Assembly: GCA_003118195.1 (NCBI GenBank)
Contig: BEXV01000283.1
Coordinates: 54,903-118,902 of the forward strand
Length of the DNA: 64,000 bases
Origin: Hemicentrotus pulcherrimus
Taxonomy: Eukaryota; Echinodermata; Echinoidea; Camarodonta; Strongylocentrotidae
Direction: 5' to 3'
Numbering within the stretch: position 1 is the stretch's first letter; each line of letters starts with the position of its first letter. A model generated the notes under the pieces. It made no database searches. It saw only the letters and a program-made list of their open reading frames with translations, and was not told the origin of the DNA. A program made the position numbers and the translations under genes. Of the stretch, positions 13,101 through 26,059 are shown in pieces.

Positions 13101-16100
13101 AAAAATGGACCACTCATGTCTAAATTTCTTAATTTGAATATAACTCTAAGTCTTGCATATAATTGCATTATAGTTTCATGTGAAAAATTGATAAAAAATC
13201 CTGTCCTGCTGTAACTTCTTTGCCTCCCTGTGTGAGTTTCTAACAAGATAACCTTTAAACCCACCGGGGACTTCTGTTCAGGCATTCCATTGGTTTTGAA
13301 TTTATCACTGGGATGACTCAAACGAGTTTATGAAGCAAACATTGAGATAAAATGGAATTCAGCTCAATACTAACTTCTGTATGTCTTTCTGAAGTGTTTT
13401 ATTTTCTGTAAACATGGCACAGTCAGTCAAGGTGAGGTTGCCTCTTGTAAGAGATGCATGTAAATCACCTCATCTGTTTGAGTATTGAATTTTGTTCTAC
13501 AATGGCAACGGTAATGAAATAAAGAAAGGAAACAGAGACAAAAACAGGATCAGATGATGAAAAACTGATGAAATACATGCATTTCTCATGTTTTTATAGA
13601 TGGGCTAATGTTAGTGATTTCCAATGCCTTATAAACACACATACAGTGTACATGATTATTTAAAAATTTTAGCCAAATCATGTGATAATGTTCTATAATT
13701 CAAAGTAAGTGAATTTCCCTAACTCAAAATATGTAAAAATAATGTATTTTGATGAGTGAAAGATAATTGGAGGAATATCTTTAGAGATAATCTTGATATC
13801 AGCAGTCACCTACATTTTATTAAAAGCAGTAAATATCTCACTTTTTGCTTTGTTCATGACCTGAGAAAAAAAAAAACCCACTCTAAATTTGATAGTGATC
13901 TTTGTTGTCGTAAATCCACACATCTCACCAAAATTGTTTTTTGAGATTGACTGATACTTCACTGCGACTGGGTTTAACTAAGCTGGAGTATTTCAATAGG
14001 GTCACCCATAGTCTAGAATGTTATACCGTGGGTTGAGCCGGGGGATGACCTAAGATCTCACCTTAATCAAGTCAAGTCTGGAATGTTGATCCAGCAAAAG
14101 CTGATAATGAAAGATTATTCCGCGGTGGAATATGGAAAAAAATGAAATTCTATATAGGATGCCATTATTTGAGGGGCAAGGCCAAGTTTGAAGTGAAGCA
14201 CTCTGAAGATGGGATAGATAGAAGACTCTTCATGGCATCTATTGGAGAAAAAACTTCACACATGGCAAGTTTAAGAATGGTATTCATAAGTATACAAACC
14301 TTAGTCCAGGTTAAAGTGGATGGAGTAAGTCCACTTATTTATGGAGCACTGAATGCCACCCTCCTCATCCTTCATTAAATAACGCAATTCTGTAATGATC
14401 ACACACAATTCATGTCAATTTGAAATCAGTTTCTCATTTTTATTTCTTGACCAAGTTAATATTTTTAATTTTAATAGCTTTCAGGGTGACAGGTTTTTGT
14501 AAAAAATTAAGTGGTTACTGTATCAGGGTCCAAAGCGGGTGATGAGAGAGGTAGCAAAACATGATAAATGAATTGTGCTGCTTTCTGACCTGACTTTTAC
14601 ATACTATTGATTATAATTTGAATGTAATAAGGTTCGCCAATGACAAGTTTTAGTATTAGGCTGAAATTTCATTGAAGAAGCAGGAACATTGTTATTCTTC
14701 TATTGGGTATTTGGTAAAAGACCCCAGCCATCCATATCTGCCAGTTGAGACCCCAAATCCTAAATACATTGTCAGGCAACACCTCAACCTTGATAATGGG
14801 TGCTTTAAATGAGGTTTGCCTGGCTGGTAGAGGAAGCTACGAGGAGCATTCCAGTGGGAGCAGAAGATGAGAGGATGATTAGATGATGATGCGAGCGGAA
14901 TGGAGGATGATTGGTGATGTTGATCGAGATGCTCATGCAGACACCAGGGATGGCATCCCATGCCGTGGGTTAGTTCCAGCGGTCCCCGTGCCAACCAACC
15001 GCTTCCTCTACCTCGGAGGTCAAGTTCATCCCCAGAGTGGTCTGGGATGGTCATTAGTGTCCACATCCATCAAGGGAGGATGAATGGAGGATTGGTTCAA
15101 GGCTAATTGGGATGTTTTACCAGCTGCCAAGAAGCATGCATCTCTGGTGACAAGTCATCACCATGAGGTGGTAGTAGGTAGGTGCTCATTGATGTTGGGT
15201 ATATCAGCTCCTTGGTAGTGAAGTTGAAGTCTTGGAGAATGAGTTGGCACATTGACATGGCGTGTGGTATTGGACAGTGTGGTATGAGGAAAGAGTATCT
15301 TAACAGTGGAAGGGTGGAACATTAAGATAATGGTTTTGATTTGGAAATAGTCATAAAATGAAAAAAAATGAAATTTGAGAAGTTTGGAATGAGGCACACA
15401 AAATCAAGCATATTGCTGGACATTATTAAAATGGTTATGGAATAATAAGATGTTATAGGGACATGGTTTAGGCAGCAGGCAATGGAATAAACCAAATGTA
15501 TTACAGAAGATATTTGAAATCATGTTGAAAATAAATGAATCAAAATCGAAGTTATTTTGGTTTTTAGAAAAAGATGATAAAGATTTAGACAAAAGAAATA
15601 ATCATCAGTGTAGAGAAGGATAAAAGTATACGTGATGATTCTTGGAAAAAAACAACTTCAAACACGAAACTCCTTACATCGGGAAATATTCAATATTGCT
15701 TGGGATGAATACTTGGTGTCCTTTAATAAGGTAGAGCTTGACTTTGATTAATCACTATGGTCCTGCAAGCCTGAATGATATTGTCTTTGTTGGTCTATAC
15801 ATGTGAAATTGATGATTGGTCTATTGTTTGTGAGTATTCAAAAAAAAACTTCTTTCCAGTTTCTGCAAAGAATGTGTGGAATGCTCCCCACAATGAGATC
15901 ATGAAACTTTAAACGAACAATATGTGGTGCTTGATAAGCTGAATCGATCTCCTTTTTAATTCCAATATCAGGTCATAGTCATACCTGAAATCCTGCCCCC
16001 TCCATCAAACCGTCGTCATAGGATTAGTTGTACAGGAACTGATCAATCTAAAGAGATCAAGTACAGGTCCAACCCACCTCCAGTGAAAGTCCAAATGTAG

Positions 16101-16437
16101 GACAGCATGGGGAAACAGTAACCCTGTTCATACTAAATAATTAATCTGGATTATGAAATAAAATTTTAAAAATACCTCTCTTACCTTGCTTATCATGTGA
16201 AGTGCCTTGTAAGGTCTGTATAAACTGTTGGATAATAAGTCTGAGATGACTTTGGATGATACCCATTGGATAATTGACATGCATGTTGAATGGGAATTAG
16301 ATAATTTTCAATGGATTCCAGTGGTATTTGCAACATTGCACATTTTCCACCTAATGGGATATTTTGAGAATAAATCTTCTATTCTTGAAAATTACACTTT
16401 CATTTGCCCTAGATATTAATCTTATGAAACATATATT

Positions 16438-16479
16438 TTTTTTTTTTTTTTTTTNTTTTTTTTTTTGGGGGGGGGGGGG
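16438..16479. other. Poly-T / poly-G junction with unresolved base
   Basis: About 28 T with one N at 16455, then about 13 G. This is probably an assembly join or a homopolymer sequencing error. Confidence 0.8.
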
Positions 16480-19400
16480 ACTGTCTTTCTTGAAAAGATC
16501 ATTTCAAATCTTATTTTCCTGGTATATTTCTTTGTATGAGAGATGCTTGTGGCTTAGAGGAGATCAAGGGCATTATTCGTAACCCATTTATCATCAGAAA
16601 TTAGTCTAATGTTTCTGTAGAAGACAAAAATACAGTTGCCACTGTATGTTACCCGCCCGCTCTTAGTGTGCAGAGCTATATAACCACAGAATTACAATTG
16701 GCCACAGGTGGGTGACAAACAAGACCCTCATGCTGCTGTGTCAAGTGAAATGATTACTTGATCTAGGTTTTCTGAAGTTTCAATGTTAAAGTCACAGCCG
16801 GGGATGGTGGAGCTAGAAGGATCCATGTAAATCATTTGCATGCAGCCTTTCTCTTCATTTTGAATTAAGGCAACAATGAAATATGGAGTAGAAAGAAATA
16901 GAGGTTGGCTGTGCATGGTGATTTTTGTTGAGTGATATGTACTAGAAGTAGGAAATATTCAGAGTTCTGGTGATGATTGAATAGCCATCCCCTTCCCTGT
17001 GTTGATAACAAATATGCAAGGCTATCTTTTTTGTGTTTAAAAGATTAAAACAATATGCTTTTATTTCTTCTATTGTATCTCCTTCCTGCCTGTTTGCCCT
17101 TCTCTATCTCCCTACCACACCTTATCTCTCTCCCTCTTTTCATCGCAATACTTTTATCTAAAAAAATATTCCCACTCGTTCAAAATAATCCAAGGTTGAA
17201 ATATTTGTTTGTTATACATTCCATTGCTGAATATGATGAGGTTATAATTCTTTTTTCTCTCTTTCACGCTCTCTTTAATTTCTTTCTTTTTGCTCCAAAC
17301 AGTGCACAAACTGTACCCTGCTGTGTATATTGTGAACCTCAATTTAGAGCACCACTGATACTTGAATAGGAATTTTAGCATACAAAGCCAGTTAATTTCA
17401 CAACTTTCATGGCCCTTCTTGGCTACGCACCTCCTCTTTGTCACCCTATCCCAATATTTCTTCCAGCAAATTAATGTTAGACAAGAGAGATTGAGAGTGA
17501 GGTAATGAGGAGGTGCCATGCTCGATCTTATTGACACCTCACTGGGAACCCAACAATATGGCCTATGCCAGCGTGAACTCAGACATGTTGATCTTGACTT
17601 GAATGTTCCTGCAAAACAAGCCATAAATGTCAAATTTTATACAGTCATATTCTATAAAGACATGGTAAACCTGAGTGTTTATGAGGTTGACTTTGCTGAC
17701 ACAGCGTGACAGTTTTAATTGTTTTTTTTAGTTTTTTAAAGAGAAAGAGATTTATATTTTAACTTATGATTGCATGTTATATTAGTATTTTTTAGAATGA
17801 AAGCATTGGGATTGGTGTTATTGCCACAAGATAAATGAATACTTACCTGATAATGAAAGAAATCTTGAGACCTTGAAGGCTCTCAAAGACCTTCCTCCTG
17901 CAATAATTGTGTATTTGCATCATGAAACTTGCATGCTTGTATGTATGTAAGGACTGTCACTACTCTCAGCATTCCCGAATCACATGATCCAACTCTCTGG
18001 AAGAGATTACCGCAGTGGGTTAGGATCGCGCTTTATAAGGTTCACTGCTTCAAAATGTTGGACCTTTGGGTAACTCATATTTCCTCCATCTCTTGCTTCA
18101 AGAATAACATTTTTCCAGCTTTGCTCGATGTGCTGGTCTAGACTCGGTCCCATGACAAGGATCGTACAATTAAATCTGTCAGTTTCTTAATAGAAGCTGT
18201 CTGAAAACTTGTAGAGTGTATTGTAGATTCAAGGAGTTGTTGCAGTCAGGTGATATGATATAGATAGTCTTGTTCCTATCATGTCCAGATGCCATGGTTG
18301 TGTTCGACATACTATTCCGACGATATCGCTATCTGGCTTAGGTTGAAATATTGTAAAATTTGTCTGAAAAGAAGGCTAACATGTTCCCTCATCCATGGTT
18401 GATCTCTACGCAGAGTGAGGTCGAAAGCATTGGAATAAATAATTCCCCAATGATTACCACACATACATAGAAAAGAAACCTCATTCTCTCTTACAACATA
18501 TTAAAACAGGAATGCCAGTGGAGTGGCATTGCCCCCCTTGCTCATGCATGCATTCTCTTTCTTCCGCAACTAAACTCAAGAAGAAAGAAAGCGAAAAATT
18601 TGAGAGGAGTTTTTTTCTTTTTCTCTCCCTCAAATACTCCAGAGGATCTGTCTAAACAGTTGGTATAAATCCTGGCAACCCACCATGAGTTTTCAATAAA
18701 CCACCTGAATGGATTCTGACATAGTGCTACAGCAAAACGTTACTCTGCGTCAAGTTCGTTTGCAATACGAGGCAAGACGGAGAGCCAGGAGAGAGTAGAA
18801 GAACCCCGAGGTGTTATTTCTGCGTATTGCTGTATGAATAGGGCCCTGTCAAATAAAATTGACCTAATAATCTTCCCAGTTCCTATCTGAAACCTTTTTC
18901 TTCTTCTCTCTCCTTCTCATTTTGACTTCTTTCTTTCTTGTACGCGATGTGTATCGCACCCTCCATTCTTCACTGCGCCATTGTCGTTGTGATGGCATGT
19001 CTGGGGCTAGGAGACGTCATGGAGCCCCCAGACCTTCAGGGTGTGAAATCACGCCATGACGGCCAAGCCTTGCACCACCCACATCCTCCCTACTGACTGG
19101 AACGAGATTGTCTCTCGGCAAAGGAAAATAAGCCCAAATGTCTCCGCCTTATTGACTCTGTCATCTTAATATGTAACGTTATAAATGGCACAAAATTTGA
19201 TTAATTTTTATTGCAATGTTTTTCCAACTGGCATCAATAGAATTGAGCTTCCTCTTATAGTCTTATTCTTTTACACTATGCTTCTTTAATTGCCTTGGAA
19301 AGATTGATTCTGGCTGTAAGTTATCACAGTGTGTAACTTCATGGAGGTTTAGAAGAAAACCACATTTTTATAACGCCTGAAAAAAGATTATAAAAAAATC

Positions 19401-20541
19401 TCATCAGCTAGTTTGAAGGGTTGTTTCATTTGTTTTGGTGACAAACTTTACACCTATCCTATTTTCTCTCATGTTTACACAGTTTTACTTGGCTTTGACA
19501 TCCATCAATGTTCCTAACCAACGTTCCTAACCAACTTACCAAGGGAGTCAGTAATGTTGGCAATCAGAATTTTCCTTACAGATGGCATCACGATGCAACT
19601 AAACCCTCATCATAATCCTCAAGCTCCTGTATACATTGCTACATGTAGCCAGAAATGTGTAACAATTACATATCAGCCCTCCCAGAAAGAAGGCTTTTAT
19701 ATCACTAACAATTATTTCTCATCATAAAAGCTTTAAAAAAAAAGAAAAGGTGAAGATCTGTTAAAATGACTTGGACTGTGGAACCATAACAGAAAAGAGA
19801 ATCTGAAAATGGTTTAGGAAAACTGGCAACAGTATTTAAAGCCGTCCACACACAGCCTTGCTCTAAATTTATGCTTTTGTGCCTGAACACAAGGGGATTT
19901 GGAAACCTGTCAAGCGTTTCAGTGCGCTTTTCAATTTTATAACAAGTATGGTCACGGATCATTAAGATTTCATAAATGGAGTCAACTGGAGTTGGTAATG
20001 GAATTCCTTCAGATTGGATCGTGGTGTTATTCGGCCTGCGTACGCTCAATTAAATTGCATGTTTATCGTAAGGATAACAGCATCATAGAGTGGAATATGC
20101 TACTTGATGAAAATCATATAATTAATTTGACACTTCTGTGATTAGATTCGGTTCAGGTTGATCATATTAATCTGGCTACTTGAAAGTGCAACTGTATGTT
20201 AGCATAATGTTTACATTTCGGGTCCTTTCAGGTTGAAAGCATGAAAGCTACATTGAAACTAATTTATGCGATTATAATCCTAATAATTGGATAAGATTCA
20301 GAATGTTGGTCTTGATCCCAAACTTTGATTGTTAAATGCCTGGAGACATTAGGTGATAAAAAATCTTGCTTATGAATGGTAGCAGAAAGTTTTTGTTTGT
20401 TTTTACTGCTAAGCAAAGGTAACTTGAACTGGTGTCCTTAAAAATGTGTATTTTACCCTTAAAAATGCATATAAAATGTTAATTCCTTAATTGGTGTGGA
20501 CAAACAAAACAATTGTACTACTTGATAAAGGGTGGGAGGGA

Positions 20542-20581
20542 GGGGGGGGGGGGNNNNNNNNNNNNNNNNNGGGGGGGGGGG
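20542..20581. other. Assembly gap (17 N) inside poly-G
   Basis: Ns at 20554-20570 are flanked on both sides by G runs. Confidence 0.98.
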
Positions 20582-22644
20582 TTCTAAAATTTGGGTTTGA
20601 ATCGTCATTCATTTGCAGGGGGATAATAAAAATGCTATTTTCAATCATTTCCATACTCTTAGCCCTATATCAGCCACAAAGCTTATCAACTGTAGGATAA
20701 TCTGATGTTTCTAAATTAAGAACACTTTTAGGGAAAATGATCTGTAATGATTGTGAAGTAAAAGTCAAAGAACCCTCTTCTTCTATTGGCTCCCAATAAG
20801 ATAAACTGAATCAGCATTGAATGGGAACGCACCATCATATCAAACTTAGTCTGTTGTCTTCCAGGGTCATCGCCTTCCTGCTTATAAGTCATACAGGTTG
20901 TCTTCCAAGTTCAACATTGAAACATTTAACTTCCAGAAAGTCCCGGAGCCCCTACATCTCTCTTCACCCTAAGGCCAAGCTATTTTGCTAAGTTTCTCCC
21001 CTGAGGGATGGGCAGGATATTAGGGTTTAGGAAGCAAAACTGTCTCAGGTACCACTGCTTTCTTAGGCCTGTTGTGTGGGCCAGAGAATGGATGAACAAG
21101 TAGTAACATACGCAGAGCAGTGTATGAACATCAAACTATATAAAGACACTCTGTATTTTTTCATATTTTGCATGGATGTGAAATTGTATACTCCATTAGG
21201 AGGACCTTTTTCTCCACAGGATGTACTTGTCATATCATCTTTCATGTTCCTGTCACTCTAAGTAATGAAGGTCTCAAGTGCCCTTTGCACTTTGCTTGGT
21301 CTTTCATTGAACCAGATGCTTTAATTTATTTTTGATTAACCTTCTTATCTCTCCTTCTTCCCTTTCTTCTTCTCTTTCTCCTAGTACGTGTATTCTGATA
21401 TTATATTTAGCTCTTCTTTAAAACTTATGTGCCTCATCTGTAATGTAATTTGAAATTGTAGTTGTCATTAAAATTGGTTAGGTTAGTTTGAAAACTTGCT
21501 TACTGCATTAAAGAGTCAGAATGTAGCAACCCTCAAAGTCCAGTAATTTGCTATATTTAAAGGAAAAGAGGAAGATGAATCCATTCACCATGTGGCAATG
21601 TTTTGCCTCATTTATATCAATGAACTTCCTTTTAACTTTACTCATGTTTCATGATTTAGGGATAAGCATTAAGAAATAAAAGATCAAACAATATAGTGCC
21701 TGCTGAAACACTCTTTTTTGCATTTAGATTAACAGTAGGACTGTGTAAATACATGTAGTTCACTTTGTTTTCTAACTCAGCTAAATGACAGATAGTCTAA
21801 TAAACTAAATTGGAACGATCTGCTTCATTTGACATGGATTTGTTCTCTTTAAAGTCTACACAGATCAAATACCACATGTTGTGTACACACAGTATCCCAA
21901 CGGATTGCGAATCGAAGACCCGCTTCACCGCTTCCAATTCAATAATTAATATGCTTCCTATATCCGCATGTGAATATTTAATCACTATGGTTGCTCTCGG
22001 CTCCAATGCCTGGGAATGCAATAGCTGTGCACTCAACAGAGGGCAGAAGTCCACAAGCAAATCTTTGGCTGAATAAGTGACAAGTATCTTTAAATGTTTA
22101 ATGAGGGTATGAGGTAGTTTGAAAACCATGAATTAGTAAACTCCCGATTAAGGGGGCATTTGTAAACGATGCTTTGATGCTCTTTTGAGGCCAGCAAGTA
22201 AGGTGGAAATTTCTTGCTATCGTACTTAAATTCTTTTCTTAGTTTTGCGTGTATCTTCAAATAGATTGAACTTGGCATCATCTGCTTTGCTTAGTTATAC
22301 TGTGTATTGAATGGAAGTAAGGAACTTCTCCACTGTTGGCAAATAAACGTTTTGAAGTTCATTTCTTAAAGGGGAATTTGCACTGGAACAGGAGGAGATG
22401 CTGCAATCATGAATTTTATGGCTACTGGAAGTTTTTTTTCTTATTTGTTACATTTATTATTCATTATCAGTATAGTAGTTTATAAGCATAGTCCTCCTAT
22501 CAATAGTTTTATTTGAATCTCATCTAATATAATCATAAGTCATTAGATGAATGGAATCTCTCCTTGAAGTGTGTATTTTCTTTGTGGTAGAACTCATGTG
22601 GTGAAATACTTCAAAAACAAAAGTTTGCAGAGTTTAGGCAGTGT

Positions 22645-22951
22645 AGCATGCACCCCTTGTTAAAGTTTTAATCCCACTTCTGCCACATTTGTGGAGGATA
22701 GGGTAACTTGGCTTCCTACCAGGGGTTCCAGCATGCACCCCTTGTTAAACTTTTAATCCCACCGCTGCCACCTTTGTGGAGAATAGGGTAACATGGCTCC
22801 CCACCAGGGGTTCCAGCATGCACCCCTTGTTAAACTTTTAATCCCACCGCTGCCACCTTTGTGGAGGGTAGGGTAACTTGGCTACCCACCATGGGTACCA
22901 ACATGCATGATGCACCACTTTTCAAACTTGTCAATCCCACTGCTGCCACCC
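22645..22951. repeat. 85-bp minisatellite, about 3.6 units
   Basis: Units begin with (A)GCATGCACCCCTTGTTAAA at 22645, 22730 and 22815 and more degenerately at 22900, giving an exact 85-bp period. Each unit carries 'aatcccac-gctgccacc', a TTTGTGGAG phrase and a GGGTAACTTGGC phrase. The two middle units are nearly identical. Confidence 0.92.
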
Positions 22952-23264
22952 CCAGTTATTAAGGCATCCTTTCAATGTAATTGACATCCCTGGTATCATA
23001 TTGAATATTGTAGCACATTGATCTTCATTTATTAAATTATCACATGTTCACTGTTATCTGATGTTTTTTCAAATGTATTATTAATTCATACTAAAGAAAT
23101 ATAGTTGTGCTTTGATGAAATTCAATTGGAATTGGAGAAGATGTTCCTCCTGTGCAAATCATGAGCACTGGAAGTAAAAGTATTATCATTGTTTTGTTGT
23201 ATCATGATGATCATCATACCAATCTTTGTTTGAATGTCGTTTGGAGTATTTTTGACACACTACA

Positions 23265-23516
23265 TGGATAGAATCTTCCCCTGTATTTTTTTCTTTTAAC
23301 ATATTTTTGTGGTAGAACTTGTGCGATGAGACCTTTCAACAGAGTTTGTGGTAGGTACCTACCTGGGGTACCAGCATGACCCTTTTACAAACTTTTCAAT
23401 CCCACCGCTGCCACCTTCTAGGTAAAAGGCATGCTGTCAATGTAATTGACATTCCTAGTATCACATTGGATAATATAGCACATTGATCTGATGTCATTAT
23501 CACATTATCACATGGC
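23265..23516. repeat. Diverged duplicate of the 22.55-23.05 kb segment with a single minisatellite unit
   Basis: It shares 'tgtggtagaact' before, and 'caatgtaattgacat' plus 'tagcacattgatct' after, one copy of the 85-bp unit. The same flanks surround the multi-unit array at 22548-23048. This is a local segmental duplication offset by roughly 700 bp. Confidence 0.8.
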
Positions 23517-26036
23517 ATGTCATGTCAGCTGTGAAGTATGTCAAGTTTTTGAGGGGTGACAGAGTTGTCAGGGTCAACAGTTTGATGATAATTTTTGTTT
23601 CCTTCTTCAACTCAATTGCTATTGCCTTTTGCCTTACGGTATATTGTTCGTAGTATTTTTATGAAAGTAACAAATTATCCCAACTAATTTCCTTTCCTTT
23701 CCCCTCTTTATCCCTATCTGGCTGTCAATACATGTGGACACTTTTATTTCGTTCTTTCCTTCTATTCTCTAATTGTCACTTCTCTTCTCTACTTTTCACT
23801 TCACTTCTATACTTTTCACTTCACTTCATCAATAGCTTTCTCCTGAGAACAGTGAATGTTATGATTATGGTTATGAGATTGTTGGTGATTTTTCCTATTA
23901 GGTCTTGCAAATGAAAAGGGTGATAACAAAAACATAGACTTAGATTAGCAATCATAGATATTTTATAGGAGCTGAGCAACACTAGCAATCTTAAATCAAC
24001 ACAGAACCAGCTTGAATATCAGGGTAAAACAATATATTGCCAACATTGTGCACTCCATTAGCTTTGGCTCCAATCCTGCCAACACAACAACTTCAAATTC
24101 AAACATTATGGTTTGGATTACATCTTTCTAGAGCCCTATAGAAGGCCAAGTGCAGTGAGTAAGTGACAGGTTTTATTCTCCCCTGATCCATTTCGCTCTA
24201 GATGGTCTAATTTTCTGAAATATGCAAACAATGCGGATAATCCACACACAGACAGAACCAGAGCAAGACGGGAGGGGAGAGACAGGAGGCGAGAGACAGG
24301 AGGCGATGGGGTAGGACACAAATGGAAAGGGAAAGATGATGGGATCTAAGATTGATGTTAGAGAAAAAAAGAAGGGATGAGTGTGTTTAGAAGATAAAGT
24401 GAAGATTGAAAGGTTTGTTGATGTCCAGAAAAAAATAGCAGTTTAGGGAGAAATAGGGGAGAAAGAGGGCAAAACTTGAGGTTGGGATTAGGGCAAAGAA
24501 AGAGTAACTTCAAATAACTAAACTTGACTGTAGTTCTCACCAAGACTGTACAGTTAGATTTTAAAGAATGTTGTAGTTTTGTTTTCTATGAAGATGCATA
24601 TAGAGAAGGAAAATGATGTTCTTGGGATATACGTTTTTTCAAAAATTTATTTCAAGTAGGTATCAAAGTTTCCAGGGTTAGGAAGAGAATGAGGTGTGAT
24701 GATGGAGAGAAATGGTGCCTGCAAACGTATGAACTAGGTCATTATCAAGAACTCTGACCTACTTTTCATGCAGATTTATTCAATACAACCTTGAATGTGA
24801 TCTGGTAAAGATATACAAGCATGAATACCATCTTTCCACCCCCTCCTCTCCCGCTCCCCCTCACCCTACATCTCCTGATACATTATGGAGCCACATAATC
24901 CCCTGCAGCCAGGGAGCTGAAATCCCCTGATGGTTTAATTGAGATCATCCTTCTTAAGTGTCACACTACACTAATCCTAATTGGGGAATGGGATTAAGTC
25001 TTTCTACACCAGTAGCTTATAGTGCGCATGTATGGAGATGGGGTCTTTGTAAAAAGGGAATGTGCTTTGCATCAGCAGGAATGTGTGTATTGATCAGCGT
25101 CATGTGATGACACAAACATTTTATCTCTACTTTGAAAAGCAAAGTAGAACTTTTGATAATCACGTGTTCAAATGAAATTTCTCAATATCGTTCAAGAATG
25201 ATTCGCCCGATGGAAATAGTCACTATTATGCTTCACACAGTTTTATGCTGTATTAGCTAAGCCCCTGACCCCTCCCCCATTTAAAAAATATTTCTTTTGA
25301 TTTTTACAAAATTTATTAATTTGCTCAAACATTTCAAAAGTATTAAATTCTTGACTCTGATTCTGGATAAAGTGATCCTCTATGATTCAGCTTTTTGCTA
25401 AAGAGCGATCTCTGGTTTTGTGAAACAATGTTTTATTGGGGGCGGGGGAGGGGGGGGGGGGAATCACATTTTCCAGTAAATTGAACTTTTCCTTTAAAAA
25501 AAGTTACTTGTCTGTGAGGATTATCTGGCTATTATTTGTGCCTGTCTAGCTTGATTGCTCAGGTTTTTTTGCAGTCTGGGAGCCTCCTCAATTTATAGGT
25601 AATCAGTCTGCTTTGACGAGGGATAAATAAACCTTCCCCCTTTTCTATAAATAGGGCATGAAGACCTATCATTACCATCAAGTAATTAGAATGGGCTTAT
25701 AAATATGTGGATTCTTCAGACTCATGTAATCAAAATTTTACATCCTTTTTTGAATGGTCATACCAGTGTGATTTGGCTACAGATACACTTTAATGCCTCA
25801 AAGGGCCGTATTCTAACTAATTTAGTTTGTAAATGGGATGGTGGGTCTGAGTCAAATCCAACAGGAGACAAATTTAAACCGCTCGCTGTCTATATTTCAT
25901 CTTTTTTGTCAACTCAACTTTAGATCAGCTTTAGCCCAGTGTTTGGTCAGAATTATAGTCAAATATGGGCAAATTGGTTTTGATGATATAAATCATGATG
26001 TAAATAGAAGTTCTGAGAAGGGGCACAAGTGGTGGA

Positions 26037-26059
26037 GGGGGTGGGGTGGGGGAGGGGGG
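26037..26059 (+). other. G-quadruplex-forming G-run cluster
   Basis: Four runs of at least four G separated by single bases (GGGGGTGGGGTGGGGG and on). Similar clusters lie at 25438-25461 and 58967-58993. Confidence 0.7.

Noticed and set aside
17154..17633. 159-codon frame on the - strand
   Set aside because: No recognisable motif, low-complexity Lys/Glu stretch, overlaps a frame on the other strand, and there is no support from context.
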